This document shows, in pieces, positions 53,656-62,224 of a stretch of DNA of 64,000 nt. The translations under genes and the position numbers were made by a program. A model generated the notes under the pieces. It was given only the letters and a program-made list of their open reading frames with translations, searched no databases and was not told the origin of the DNA. The DNA is from JADLHS01 sp964561105 (GTDB lineage Bacteria > Verrucomicrobiota > Verrucomicrobiia > Limisphaerales > JADLHS01). The stretch lies in the NCBI GenBank assembly GCA_964561105.1, contig CAZLOH010000004.1:107637-171636 (forward strand). Direction: 5' to 3'. Position 1 is the first letter of the stretch, and the number at the start of each line of letters is the position of its first letter.

Positions 53656-54282
53656 TCATTTCCGCAGATACTTCGCCACGGCCTCGCCGCGCGAATGGAC
53701 ATGGAGCTTGCTGTAGATGCCTTTGATGTGCATGCGCACGGTGTCTATGCTAAGAGAAAGCACATCGGCGATTTCCTTGTAGGCAATCCCCTCGGCCAGC
53801 CGGTCTAGGACTTCCCGTTCGCGTTTGGAAAGTTTCTCGATCTCGGTGTCCGCGGTGCCGCGCTGGTTGAAATACTGGACCACCTTGCGCGCGATGTGAC
53901 CGGTCATTGGCGAGTTGCCGCGATGGACATCGGCAATGGCCTCGATGATCTCGGCCTGCGGCGTCCGCTTGAGCAGGTAACCATTCGCCCCGGCGAGCAG
54001 GGATTTGAAAATTTTGTCACTGTCCTCATAGACGGTGAGCATGATGATCTGGGTGTTCGGCACCAGCGGCTTCAATTTGCGGACGCACTCGATGCCGTTC
54101 ATCTTCGGCAGATTGATGTCCACCAGGATGACATCGGGAACGGCGCGCGGGACGTGGGCGAGCGCCGCCTCACCATTCGGATAGCCGCCGAGACATGTGA
54201 AGCCGTCGGTATTCGCAATCTGGGTCACGAGGTTCTCGCGAATCCAGTCGTCGTCTTCAATGATGGAAACCTTGATGGCCAT
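53656..54282 (-). CDS. NarL/FixJ-type response regulator
   Basis: 208 residues from the ATG at 54282 (MAIKVSIIEDDDWIRENLVT). The receiver domain has the acidic pair in IIEDDD, phospho-acceptor Asp in VILVDINLPKMNGIE, and TVYEDSDK and LLKRTP as switch residues. A LuxR-type HTH at the end shows LSKREREVLDRLAEGIAYKE and LSLSIDTVRMHIKGIYSKLH. The frame stays open upstream to 54933 only because repeats lack stops. The histidine kinase gene lies 568 bp upstream on the same strand; both kinds (HisKA_3 and NarL) usually pair. Confidence 0.93.
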   Translation of the reverse strand: MAIKVSIIEDDDWIRENLVTQIANTDGFTCLGGYPNGEAALAHVPRAVPDVILVDINLPKMNGIECVRKLKPLVPNTQIIMLTVYEDSDKIFKSLLAGANGYLLKRTPQAEIIEAIADVHRGNSPMTGHIARKVVQYFNQRGTADTEIEKLSKREREVLDRLAEGIAYKEIADVLSLSIDTVRMHIKGIYSKLHVHSRGEAVAKYLRK

Positions 54283-54486
54283 GTTCGTCTCGTGCCGGTC
54301 GAGTATGAACCAGCTCCGGCGGGAAACCAATCCCCCACGAACATGTGTAGCAGCCGGAGCGGAAGAAACATCAAACCCGCAAGCCCAACATCGAAAGTTT
54401 TCGGCAACGGCCGATGACTCCGCAAATTGAGTGTGACGCATTAATCTTACGCGTGCCTTCTGGTTTCCGCTTTTCATAAACCGGCC

Positions 54487-54600
54487 CCTCACCCTGCCCT
54501 CTCCCCATCGGATGGGGAGAGGGTGGCCGAAGACCGGGTGAGGGGTTTTGGTGCGGTTAATGCCCAGATGCGCGTCCATTGTTGGAGGTCGAAGCTCTCC
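54487..54600. repeat. Dispersed hairpin repeat, copy 1
   Basis: An outer stem cctcaccc (54487-54494)/gggtgagg (54536-54543) encloses an inner 13-bp perfect stem ccctctccccatc/gatggggagaggg at 54497-54523 with a 1-nt loop. The conserved tail ggttttggtgcggtt and attgttggaggtcgaagct follows. Copies 2 and 3 lie at 54.70 and 62.31 kb. Confidence 0.9.
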
Positions 54601-54623
54601 TTGAACCTCCCTTCGCGGTTGGG

Positions 54624-54655
54624 CAAACTTTTGTTGCATATGCAACAAAAGTTTG
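54624..54655. repeat. Perfect 32-bp palindrome
   Basis: caaacttttgttgcat is directly followed by its exact reverse complement, a palindrome without a spacer. Flanking ggg/tcc bases can extend pairing to 38 bp with one G-T pair. It lies between repeat copies 1 and 2 and is AT-richer than its surroundings. Confidence 0.9.
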
Positions 54656-54702
54656 TCCATGTGGTTCAGGGGTTCAGAGCGCGAACTTCGGTTGGGAGAA
54701 TT

Positions 54703-54804
54703 CTCTCCCCATCGGATGGGGAGAGGGTGGCCGAAGACCGGGTGAAGGGTTTTGGTGCGGTTAAGTCCCCGATGCGCGCCCATTGTTGGAGGTCGAAGCT
54801 CCCC
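54703..54804. repeat. Dispersed hairpin repeat, copy 2 (5' end truncated)
   Basis: This matches copy 1 from ctctccccatcggatgggga through ggttttggtgcggtt to ggaggtcgaagctccc, but lacks the leading cctcaccctgcc. Instead gggagaattctctccc gives a different short palindrome at its left end. Same orientation as copy 1. Confidence 0.88.
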
Positions 54805-54850
54805 GCGTATACGGTTGAACGTGGCGTTGGGTGACGACGAGGCCGCCACC

Positions 54851-57847
54851 TCAAGCCGACCAGCGGCCGCGCGCCTCCATGGTGATGGTGGTGCCGGTGC
54901 CCGGCGCGCTCTGGACGTCCAGCCGCCCGCCAATCTGCTGCAACCGCCGCTTCATGTTCGCCAGCCCATCGCCGCCCGCACCGGCTTGGTCGGGCGCAAT
55001 CCCGCGCCCGTTGTCGGTAATCACGATGGTCAGCAAATTGCCCGCGACCGTCAGCCCCAGCCGGACTTCGCTGGCCCCGGCATGTTTCAGGATGTTATTG
55101 AAAGCCTCTTTGACCGCCATGAACAGGTTGTGCCGATCCTCGGTCGAGATGGGGTGATCCGGCAATTCTGCCGGCACATCCAGGCGGCAACGCACGTTGG
55201 TGTTCTGAAAATACTCCTGGGCGTACTGGAAGACGTAGTTGGCGAGATTATCCAGCGTGTCGTTGACCGGATTGATCGTCCAGACGATTTCATCCATCGC
55301 GCGCGTGATCTCGCGCACAGTGCGGGAAATGTTCGCGATGTGCGGCTTGCTGCGGTCCGCCACCGGCGTGGCGCGATCCATCGTCTCGGTGACCATGGCC
55401 ACCTTGGTCAGGCGCGACCCGACGTCGTCGTGCAGATCAGACGCAATCTGGACCCGCAATCGTTCGATCTCGCGCAACCGCGCCACCCGGCTGCGATAGA
55501 GCGCGCTCAACAACCCGACCGCCACCGCCGCCGTCGCGACCTTGAACCACCACGTCTGCCAGTAGCGGGGCAGCACCTGGATGGCGAGTTCCGCGCCGGC
55601 CTGATTCCAAACGCCGTCGTTGTTGCAGGCGGCGACTTGAAACCGGTATTGGCCCGGTTGCACGTTGTTGTAGGACGCGGAACGTTGCGCTCCGGCGTCC
55701 ACCCAATCGGAATCAATTCCCGTCAACCGGTATTTGAACCGGACTTTTTCCGGCGCCTGAAAGCTCAAGCCCGTGTAATGAATTTCCAGATTGCCCGGGC
55801 CGGGCGGCACGACGAGCTTTGCGGATGGGAACGGGGCGTCGGCGCGCAGTAATTTCCCATCCGCCTTGACCTCTTCAATCGCCACCGGCGGCTGATTGGT
55901 ATTGATTTGGATGCCGGGCTCCAAGGCCACCACGCCGCGGATGGTTGGAAACCACAACCGCCCGTCCCGGCTGCGCCACCCGGCCGGTTTGGAGACGCCG
56001 TTGCATTGCACGCTGACAAGCCCATCCATGCGGCCCAGCACGGTGCTGCTCAAACTGGTGATCGTCCCCCGGTCCAGTGCGTCGAGTTCCGCCCGGCTCA
56101 CGCGGAATATGCCGCGGCGGCAACTCAGCCAGAAATAACCAAGACCGTCATCCAGAATTTCGTAGATTTCGTCGCTGAACAATCCCTGCCGAGTGGTGTA
56201 GGCGGTGAAGCGCCCGTCACGAAAGCGGTTCAACCCGCCGTTCTTCGTCCCGATCCACAACGTGCCGTCGGGATCTTCGTAGAGCGCGTTGACTGCATCG
56301 GACGACATCCCTTGCCGTGTGGTAAAGTTGGTAAAACTCGAGCCATCCCAACCACTCAGCCCGCCATCCGTGCCCACCCAAATCTTCCCCTCGCGCGTTT
56401 CGCAAATCGCCATCACGGTATTCCCCGCCAGTCCATTGCGGATGGTGTAAGTGGAAACCACCTCGTCGCGCAGGATGTTCAACCCCCGGCTGGTGCCGAT
56501 CCAGAGCGCGCCGTGCCGATCCTCGTGAATCACGCGAACGGCCGCGTTGAGCAAATCCGGACGGCGATGGAATGAATTACTGCGACTGCCCGACAGGCGA
56601 TTCAATCCACCGGAGAAATCCATGCCGATCCACAGACTGCCGTCCCGCGCCTCCGCCAACGAGAGCACCGTGTCCTGGGTCAGTCCGTTCGTGCTGCTGA
56701 TGGAGGTAATCTTGCCGTCGTTGATTTGATCCACGCCGCCGCCCCAAGTCGCGAGCCAGATCGTGCCCGACCGATCCTCGCACACCGACATCACGTTGTT
56801 GCAATTCAATCCCTGCCGCGTGGTGTAATTGACCAGCCGCGTGGGATTCAACCGATACAATCCGTCACGACCACCGACCCACAGATTCTCCTCGTGATCC
56901 TCGAACACCACATTGATCAAGTCGCCAATCGCCGCTGCTTCCAGGGGTTTCGTGACCACCTGGCCCGCCACCATGCGCGCCAGGCCGCCGTACGTGCCGA
57001 TCCAGAGTTGTCCGCGATGGTCCTCAAAAACCGAAGTGACAATACGATCCTGCAATCCCGCCGTCACGCCGTAGTAAGCTCGCTCCGGTCCCTGAAGCCG
57101 GATCAAGCCATCCACCGCGCCGAGCCAGAGCCGACCCGCGCGATCCGGGCAAACTGATTTCAATCGGTTGGTGATCGTCCCCAGCCCGAAATTGCCCAGG
57201 CTGAATCGCCCGTCGCGATTCAAACTGTCCAAACCACTTCGCGTCGCAACCCGGATAATGCCTTGGCTATCCTCGCACACGGCCCGCACGGAATTGTCCG
57301 TCAACCCGTCCTGGTCGGTGAAGGTTTTGAACTGCCCGTCCCGGAATCGAGTCAACCCATCCTCGCTGCCGATCCAAATGTTGCCGTCCCGATCCTCGGC
57401 CAGACACCGGGTCTGGTTGCTGGGCAAACCATTGGTGTCGGTGAAATTCGAGACCTTCCCCGCCTGCAACCGCGTCACGCCATTGCTGTCCGTGGCAATC
57501 CACAGGCTGCCATCGCGGCTGACACAGAGCGCCGTGATCCAGGCGTCTTTCAGGTGCGGAGCGGCGGCGTTCTCCACGGTGGTGAAGCGCACACCGTCAA
57601 AGCGCGCCAGTCCCTCGCGCGTGCCAACCCACAAATAGCCATCGGCGGTCTGGGCGATGGCGTGAACGGAATTCTGCGGCAAGCCCTCGTCCGTCTGCCA
57701 GACGCGAACGCTGTAACGACTGATGACCGTGGGAGAACCCGGCGCTGGCTGGGCGGGAATTCGATCCGCCAACAGCAGCGGCCCAGCCACGCACAACAAC
57801 TGGGCGAGGCGTCGAGCGGATTTTGAATGTAAATGTATTTGCCGCAT
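54851..57847 (-). CDS. Two-component propeller histidine kinase (HisKA_3)
   Basis: 998 residues from the ATG at 57847 (MRQIHLHSKSARRLAQLLCV), with a signal/anchor. Residues about 45-700 form two seven-bladed propellers built of units like DGYLWVGTREGLARFDGVRF and GQLWIGTYGGLAR. A Y_Y_Y domain (about 700-770; EIHYTGLSFQAPEKVRFKYR), one TM helix near 785, a HisKA_3 dimerisation domain with phospho-His806 (ASDLHDDVGSRL), and HATPase_c with NNILKHAGASEVRL and DNGRGIAPDQ follow. It probably senses an external glycan or breakdown product. Its regulator partner is at 53656-54282. There is no fused receiver or HTH, unlike the Bacteroides hybrids. Confidence 0.93.
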   Translation of the reverse strand: MRQIHLHSKSARRLAQLLCVAGPLLLADRIPAQPAPGSPTVISRYSVRVWQTDEGLPQNSVHAIAQTADGYLWVGTREGLARFDGVRFTTVENAAAPHLKDAWITALCVSRDGSLWIATDSNGVTRLQAGKVSNFTDTNGLPSNQTRCLAEDRDGNIWIGSEDGLTRFRDGQFKTFTDQDGLTDNSVRAVCEDSQGIIRVATRSGLDSLNRDGRFSLGNFGLGTITNRLKSVCPDRAGRLWLGAVDGLIRLQGPERAYYGVTAGLQDRIVTSVFEDHRGQLWIGTYGGLARMVAGQVVTKPLEAAAIGDLINVVFEDHEENLWVGGRDGLYRLNPTRLVNYTTRQGLNCNNVMSVCEDRSGTIWLATWGGGVDQINDGKITSISSTNGLTQDTVLSLAEARDGSLWIGMDFSGGLNRLSGSRSNSFHRRPDLLNAAVRVIHEDRHGALWIGTSRGLNILRDEVVSTYTIRNGLAGNTVMAICETREGKIWVGTDGGLSGWDGSSFTNFTTRQGMSSDAVNALYEDPDGTLWIGTKNGGLNRFRDGRFTAYTTRQGLFSDEIYEILDDGLGYFWLSCRRGIFRVSRAELDALDRGTITSLSSTVLGRMDGLVSVQCNGVSKPAGWRSRDGRLWFPTIRGVVALEPGIQINTNQPPVAIEEVKADGKLLRADAPFPSAKLVVPPGPGNLEIHYTGLSFQAPEKVRFKYRLTGIDSDWVDAGAQRSASYNNVQPGQYRFQVAACNNDGVWNQAGAELAIQVLPRYWQTWWFKVATAAVAVGLLSALYRSRVARLREIERLRVQIASDLHDDVGSRLTKVAMVTETMDRATPVADRSKPHIANISRTVREITRAMDEIVWTINPVNDTLDNLANYVFQYAQEYFQNTNVRCRLDVPAELPDHPISTEDRHNLFMAVKEAFNNILKHAGASEVRLGLTVAGNLLTIVITDNGRGIAPDQAGAGGDGLANMKRRLQQIGGRLDVQSAPGTGTTITMEARGRWSA

Positions 57848-58064
57848 GGGAACCGGCCGCAGCCTAACAGCAAAAGCCAGTTCCGACGAACCAAAAACCG
57901 CAGTGGTCTCAGCCGCGCGGGAAGGGAATCTTGCCACGGCCCCAAGCTCGACACGGATTGCGCGAGCGCCGATCCCGGCAAATGAACTATGGCTCGGAGC
58001 CGTCCCCTGCCCTATCCTGCACGCACGATCAGGCTGCATCCGTCCGGGTCGAAGGGAAAACTTT

Positions 58065-59243
58065 GTGCGCGACTCAACCAACATTCAGTGGGGCGGCATC
58101 GTCGGCATGCTTTTGCTGACCGTCGTGACCACGTCCGCCCAGTTGGATCCGTTTCGTCGCAACCTGATTCAACTGGGCTACGATCAGGCGCTGGAAGGCC
58201 AGGGGCCGCAGGCGATCTACGCCTACTACTATTACAACAACCCGGAAGTATTCGGCAGCAACACCGTCCTGCGCACCGCCGTGGCGCCGTTGTATCTGGA
58301 CGGCGAACTCGGGTTCAAACATCTGCTCTCCCCTTCCACCGACCTGGGCCTGGGATTTTACGGCGGCGCGTATGCCGACAACTACTATTACGTGAACCAG
58401 GGTGATTACAACAAGAGCCAGAGCTTCAACGGCAACAGCGGCGGCGCGGCGATCAGCCTTTACCAGCGGCTGAATCCCGGCCAGTTGGTCCCCGTCAACC
58501 TCGTGGCCCGGGCCGGCGCCCGTTACACGGTGTATGCGCGGGCGAGGGATACGTCGGACTTTTATGACCTGCCGGAGAACCAGCCCATCACCTTCATCCG
58601 CGCCGGCCTTCGACTGGCCGGGCGGGAACCGGTGCTCGATCCGGCGCTCGGACTGGAGCTTTCGTTGTGGTATTCGCACCAGTGGCGCTCCCATCCCACT
58701 CCGTACGGGTATGGCGACACACGCGAATTATCCCCCAGCACCGGTTTATACTGGGCGTATGCGAATTTTAACTACACCTGGACGAACATCCACCATCGCA
58801 TTGCCTTTTCGATGACTGCGGGTGGCTCGGATGGGGCCGATCCGCTCAACGCCTGGCGGCTCGGCGGGGTGCTGCCGCTGGTCGCCGAATTTCCGCTGAT
58901 GTTGCCGGGTTACTACTACGAGGAACTCACCGCCCAGAGCTTTTTGGACTTTTACAGCGCCTACCTGTTCCCGCTCGATCCGGCGGGCCGCTGGCAACTC
59001 CGGTTCGAGGCGGGCGCGGCACGGGTGAATTACATCCCCGGCTTTGAACAACCAACCGCGTGGCAAAGCGGAGTGGGGATTGGGCTGGCGTTCACTCCGC
59101 CGGACCGGGCGTTCCACATCGTGGTGCGTTACGGCTACGGATTCCAGGCCGAGCGTGACGGTTCGCTCGGCGCGCAAAGCATCGGCCTGTTGTTTCAGTA
59201 CGATTTCGAGCACCGATCACGCCTGAGCCATGCCCAACCGTGA
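58065..59243 (+). CDS. Secreted outer-membrane beta-barrel-like protein (GTG start)
   Basis: 392 residues from GTG at 58065 (VRDSTNIQWGGIVGMLLLTV), with gaagg 9 nt upstream and a signal peptide ending near TSAQ. The open frame upstream to 57723 is antisense to the kinase start. The body alternates polar and aromatic residues: AYADNYYYVNQGDYNKSQSF, LVARAGARYTVYARARDTSD and AFHIVVRYGYGFQAERDGSL. It ends IGLLFQYDFEHRSR, suggesting a beta barrel with a terminal strand. The family is not recognised. It is divergent from the kinase gene and may share its regulatory region. Confidence 0.72.
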   Translation: MRDSTNIQWGGIVGMLLLTVVTTSAQLDPFRRNLIQLGYDQALEGQGPQAIYAYYYYNNPEVFGSNTVLRTAVAPLYLDGELGFKHLLSPSTDLGLGFYGGAYADNYYYVNQGDYNKSQSFNGNSGGAAISLYQRLNPGQLVPVNLVARAGARYTVYARARDTSDFYDLPENQPITFIRAGLRLAGREPVLDPALGLELSLWYSHQWRSHPTPYGYGDTRELSPSTGLYWAYANFNYTWTNIHHRIAFSMTAGGSDGADPLNAWRLGGVLPLVAEFPLMLPGYYYEELTAQSFLDFYSAYLFPLDPAGRWQLRFEAGAARVNYIPGFEQPTAWQSGVGIGLAFTPPDRAFHIVVRYGYGFQAERDGSLGAQSIGLLFQYDFEHRSRLSHAQP

Positions 59244-59259
59244 CGCCGGAGGGCGGCAA

Positions 59260-60030
59260 TTAGCGCGGCGGATCCGCCGGGCCGGTGACAGGGCGAATCT
59301 CAATCCCCCGATACGCCGCGCTCGTGCTGTACGACGCCAGTCCGAAAGGCTTCGACTTATCAATCTCACCGAAGCGGAGTGAAAGTTTGCGCCCGGTGGT
59401 CACCACGTCCGCCACTTTCTTCTGTTCGACCCACGCCTCGATCTTCGTCTCACTCACCCGCAACCGGATGCGATACCAGCGTCCCTTCTCAAAGGTGATG
59501 AACTGGGTGGTCTCGTTTTCCGAGGCATCGTAACCATCCAGGCTCGACAGCCCCACCACCGAGCCGCCCCAACCCCCGACAATCAAACTGCAAAATGAGT
59601 CGCCCACCGGAAACGTCAGTCCGCAAAAAAAATCGCCGCCCGCGACAATCATCGCATCCAGCGAGACTTCGTAATTGATCTGCGGAATCGTCTCCGTGCA
59701 GTTGACGCCTACGAACGGATCGCCCCGGAGAAATAGCAACAAGCCATCGCGAACCTGCACGCTCCCGCCCTCCTGGAAATCCGTGACGCGCCAGCCCGCC
59801 AGGGATTTTCCATCAAAGAGCGAACGCCAGTCCGACCCCGCGGGAGGCGTAAACGGTTGTTTCGCGGCATCGGCGAGCAACTGTTGCTCGGAGGGTTCCG
59901 GTTGCACCGGCAGTATTCCGGGTGCGGAGGCGGGCAGCACGGTGGCCGGTTCGTAGCGCGAGCTTTCACAGCCGGCCAATCCAAACAGGCAGGCCAGCGC
60001 CAGGGCGGGAGGAAAAAATTTGTGATTCAT
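59260..60030 (-). CDS. DUF1080 lipoprotein (3-keto-disaccharide hydrolase-like)
   Basis: 256 residues from the ATG at 60030. The lipobox LFGLAGC predicts an acylated Cys after the signal peptide. The concanavalin-like DUF1080 domain has DWRSLFDGKSLAGWRVTDFQ, then QVRDGLLLFLRGDPFVGVNC and RWYRIRLRVSETKIEAWVEQ. It ends in ASYSTSAAYRGIEIRPV. Family members cleave 3-keto-glucosides or bind glycans in Bacteroidetes and Verrucomicrobia. There is no operon partner. Confidence 0.88.
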   Translation of the reverse strand: MNHKFFPPALALACLFGLAGCESSRYEPATVLPASAPGILPVQPEPSEQQLLADAAKQPFTPPAGSDWRSLFDGKSLAGWRVTDFQEGGSVQVRDGLLLFLRGDPFVGVNCTETIPQINYEVSLDAMIVAGGDFFCGLTFPVGDSFCSLIVGGWGGSVVGLSSLDGYDASENETTQFITFEKGRWYRIRLRVSETKIEAWVEQKKVADVVTTGRKLSLRFGEIDKSKPFGLASYSTSAAYRGIEIRPVTGPADPPR

Positions 60031-60237
60031 CAACCTCAAAATTCTGGCACAGTCCCGCAGAAAATGCACGGACGGAAACGGAATCCTCCTCCGAGAGTTG
60101 CTGCTGGTGGCCGCCGAGGCCAAGAGGCGAACTTTCTCGAACGACAGCGCGTCCCACCCCCGTCGGTGAAAGGCGACGATTCCGGGGATCAACGCGCGCA
60201 GTCAACTCGCGAGCAGTCGGGTCCCGTCGGAAACGAT

Positions 60238-60552
60238 GTGGGCCGGGGTGACCAACAACCGTCCTCATTCCTCACCGCACACACCGACGGTGTGCTGCTG
60301 GCCATCAAACTCCAACCTCGCGCGGCGACGAACGAAATCGGAGAGCCGCTGGGCGCGGAGTTGCGGGTCCGGGTTACTGCTCCGCCGGTGGATGCGGCCG
60401 CCAACGAGGCCTTGCTCCGCCTGCTGGCCACGACTCTGGATTGCCCGCGCGGCCAGGTAGAGCTTGTGCGCGGACCTACCTCGCGCCACAAGGTGGTGAA
60501 AGTTTATGGCGTGACGATGGCCGGGGTTTTGCAGAGACTCCGCGCGCTTTGA
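60238..60552 (+). CDS. DUF167 (YggU-family) small protein
   Basis: About 104 residues with a likely GTG start at 60238. The domain reads FLTAHTDGVLLAIKLQPRAA, then LRVRVTAPPVDAAANEALLR and GQVELVRGPTSRHKVVKVYG, the standard DUF167 pattern with the PRAxxN and PPVDGxAN-like stretches. The role is unknown. The open frame extends upstream through sequence antisense to the DUF1080 gene, so the start is approximate. It overlaps the next gene by TTGA at 60549-60552. Confidence 0.82.
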   Translation: MGRGDQQPSSFLTAHTDGVLLAIKLQPRAATNEIGEPLGAELRVRVTAPPVDAAANEALLRLLATTLDCPRGQVELVRGPTSRHKVVKVYGVTMAGVLQRLRAL

Positions 60553-61547
60553 ATTCGTGGGTTCACCAAATCGAGACGACAGGAACGGCGGCGCCGTGGT
60601 TATTTCTCGGCCTGTTCATCGCCGCCTCGCTGCTGATGATCTGGCGGTTGGAGGCGTTGAGCGATGGCGGTTTCGAGGGCACGGTGCTGGGCACGCTCAT
60701 CATGCCGTATTGCTCCGGCGCCGGCAATTTGATCTTTGCCTTCCTGCTGGCGCGGCACGGCGGCCCGAGCGCCGAGGTGATGACCAACGCGCTCGTCAAC
60801 AACGTCACCAACCTCACGCTGCTGATCGGGCTGCCGGCCATCATCTGGCAAGCGAAGCCGAAAGGCACGACCAAGGGAAAATTCAAGTCGGGCGGCAGCG
60901 CCTCCGCGGAGCAAGTCCACCGGCTTTCGGTGCTGTTGACGTTGACTGCGGTGCTGTTTTTCACCGGCGCGGTTTGGGCTTTGGGTCGTGACGGTCAGTT
61001 GGACTTCAACGATGGTCTGGTGCTCGTGGGTTTGTTTCTCTTCTGGCAATGCTTCCACGTCTTCGAGGTGCTCAAGACCAACGCGCGCGGCGGCAAATCC
61101 CTCGGCTGGAGGCTGGCGGTGAACCTGGCGTTGCTGGGCCTCGGGACTTGGGCGTCCTACGTGAGCATTGACTGGCTGGTCAACTGGCTCTCGCAGATCA
61201 AGACTGGCTTCATCAGCGCGAAAAACCTCGGCTGGTTGAGCGGCTGGCTGATGGTGCTGCCCAACGCCATCCTGGCGCTTTATTACGGCTGGCGGCGAAA
61301 GCCCGAAATCGTCTATGCGTCACAGGTCGGTGACTGCCACATCTGCATCCCGTTGTGCGTCGGCATCTACGCGCTCTTCCGTCCGCTGGCGTTGCCGGGG
61401 TTTTTCCAGACGGGAATTTATCTCCTCGGCGGTGCGACCGTCCTGCATCTGCTTTGCCTGGCGTTCGTGGGGAAATTGCCCCGCCTGATAGGCATCGCGC
61501 TCGTCCTGGCCTACGGATATTTCCTCCAGCAAGGGTTGTTGCACTGA
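60549..61547 (+). CDS. CaCA-family (sodium/calcium antiporter-like) membrane protein, TTG start
   Basis: 332 residues from TTG at 60549, overlapping the DUF167 stop by TTGA; the frame upstream is antisense to nothing similar. It has 9-10 hydrophobic segments. The alpha-1 repeat has GTLIMPYCSGAGNLIFAFLL and TNALVNNVTNLTLLIGLPAI; the alpha-2 half has GWLSGWLMVLPNAILALYYG and SQVGDCHICIPLCVGIYALF. The G-x-N/D polar motifs fit the Ca2+/cation antiporter superfamily, but the second half is divergent, with a DC instead of the acidic pair. The ion is not certain. Confidence 0.75.
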   Translation: MNSWVHQIETTGTAAPWLFLGLFIAASLLMIWRLEALSDGGFEGTVLGTLIMPYCSGAGNLIFAFLLARHGGPSAEVMTNALVNNVTNLTLLIGLPAIIWQAKPKGTTKGKFKSGGSASAEQVHRLSVLLTLTAVLFFTGAVWALGRDGQLDFNDGLVLVGLFLFWQCFHVFEVLKTNARGGKSLGWRLAVNLALLGLGTWASYVSIDWLVNWLSQIKTGFISAKNLGWLSGWLMVLPNAILALYYGWRRKPEIVYASQVGDCHICIPLCVGIYALFRPLALPGFFQTGIYLLGGATVLHLLCLAFVGKLPRLIGIALVLAYGYFLQQGLLH

Positions 61548-61586
61548 GCCAGGGATTCGTGGGCCGGATCGGTTCGCAGCGAATCC

Positions 61587-61735
61587 TCCGTAGGCCAGGC
61601 GTCGCGCCTGGTTCAAACTTCAAATATCCCGCTTGAGCGGTCCTGCTTGTGGCCGCAGCGAAGCGGGCATCGCCATCACCGTTTCGTGAAGCATCGGTGA
61701 GAGAATGGAAACCGGCGCGACACCCGTCCTACGGA
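61587..61735. repeat. MITE-like element with 22-bp terminal inverted repeats
   Basis: tccgtaggccaggcgtcgcg... at 61587-61608 and its inverse at 61714-61735 match at 19 of 22 positions, enclosing 149 bp. The interior contains smaller hairpins (cgcttgagcggtcc) and no gene. It occupies the gap between the antiporter and the next gene. Confidence 0.82.
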
Positions 61736-61783
61736 TTTACACCGGTGGCAGGGAATTGCCGATGCGGAACAATGTTGGCAAGA

Positions 61784-62224
61784 TTACGCGGGATGCACCA
61801 GCGGGCTGGCGCGCAACCGATCGCTCAACTCGGCGAACGGCACTTGGGCCGTCAACCAGTTCGGATTCTTCGCAATGTCATCCATCGTGAACTGCGTGTT
61901 GTTGCAGATCAGATAGACGCCGTCGCCCAGAGTCATGAACGCCTCGAACTTCGTGCCCTTGCCCTGGCGCGCGAACTCGAAATCGCCCACTTGATAGCTC
62001 CCGTTCAACAGCGCCATCCGCAACGGGCCGAGGTCGTCCGTGAAATGTTTCAGAATGGCATCGGTGCGCGGCCCGACGTAGCCGAGGATGCTTGCCTGCT
62101 GCTGACGCAACGACACCACGACCCATTCATCAAACACCGTCTGCCCGTAGTGCGCGTCCATGCGCGCCGCACAGGAACGGATCGCCGCCATCGTTTCATC
62201 CAGATTCATAAATTTGCGAGCCAT
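61784..62224 (-). CDS. Conserved protein of unknown function, 146 aa
   Basis: From the ATG at 62224 (MARKFMNLDETMAAIRSCAA), with a Met at 62209 as alternative. Helical N-terminus, then TVFDEWVVVSLRQQQASILG and MALLNGSYQVGDFEFARQGK, and LGDGVYLICNNTQFTMDDIA in the C-terminal half. The alpha-beta layout looks like a roadblock/LC7 or profilin-like small domain, but there is no clear family. No signal peptide. It stands alone between two repeats. Confidence 0.7.
   Translation of the reverse strand: MARKFMNLDETMAAIRSCAARMDAHYGQTVFDEWVVVSLRQQQASILGYVGPRTDAILKHFTDDLGPLRMALLNGSYQVGDFEFARQGKGTKFEAFMTLGDGVYLICNNTQFTMDDIAKNPNWLTAQVPFAELSDRLRASPLVHPA

Larger units (their letters stand above)
54283..54850. 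other. Repeat-filled gap between the kinase and regulator genes
   Basis: 568 bp containing two copies of a roughly 100-bp hairpin repeat and one long perfect palindrome (all listed). ORFs across it are repeat translations, not genes. A promoter for the regulator should lie between 54283 and about 54480, but none was convincing. Confidence 0.6.

Noticed and set aside
52883..53808. Plus-strand frames over the RNase P RNA
   Set aside because: They are translations of the antisense of a structural RNA whose conserved cores are clear.
54283..54933. N-terminal extension of the response regulator to 54933
   Set aside because: The extra residues are translations of repeat copies, and a normal receiver start is present at 54282.
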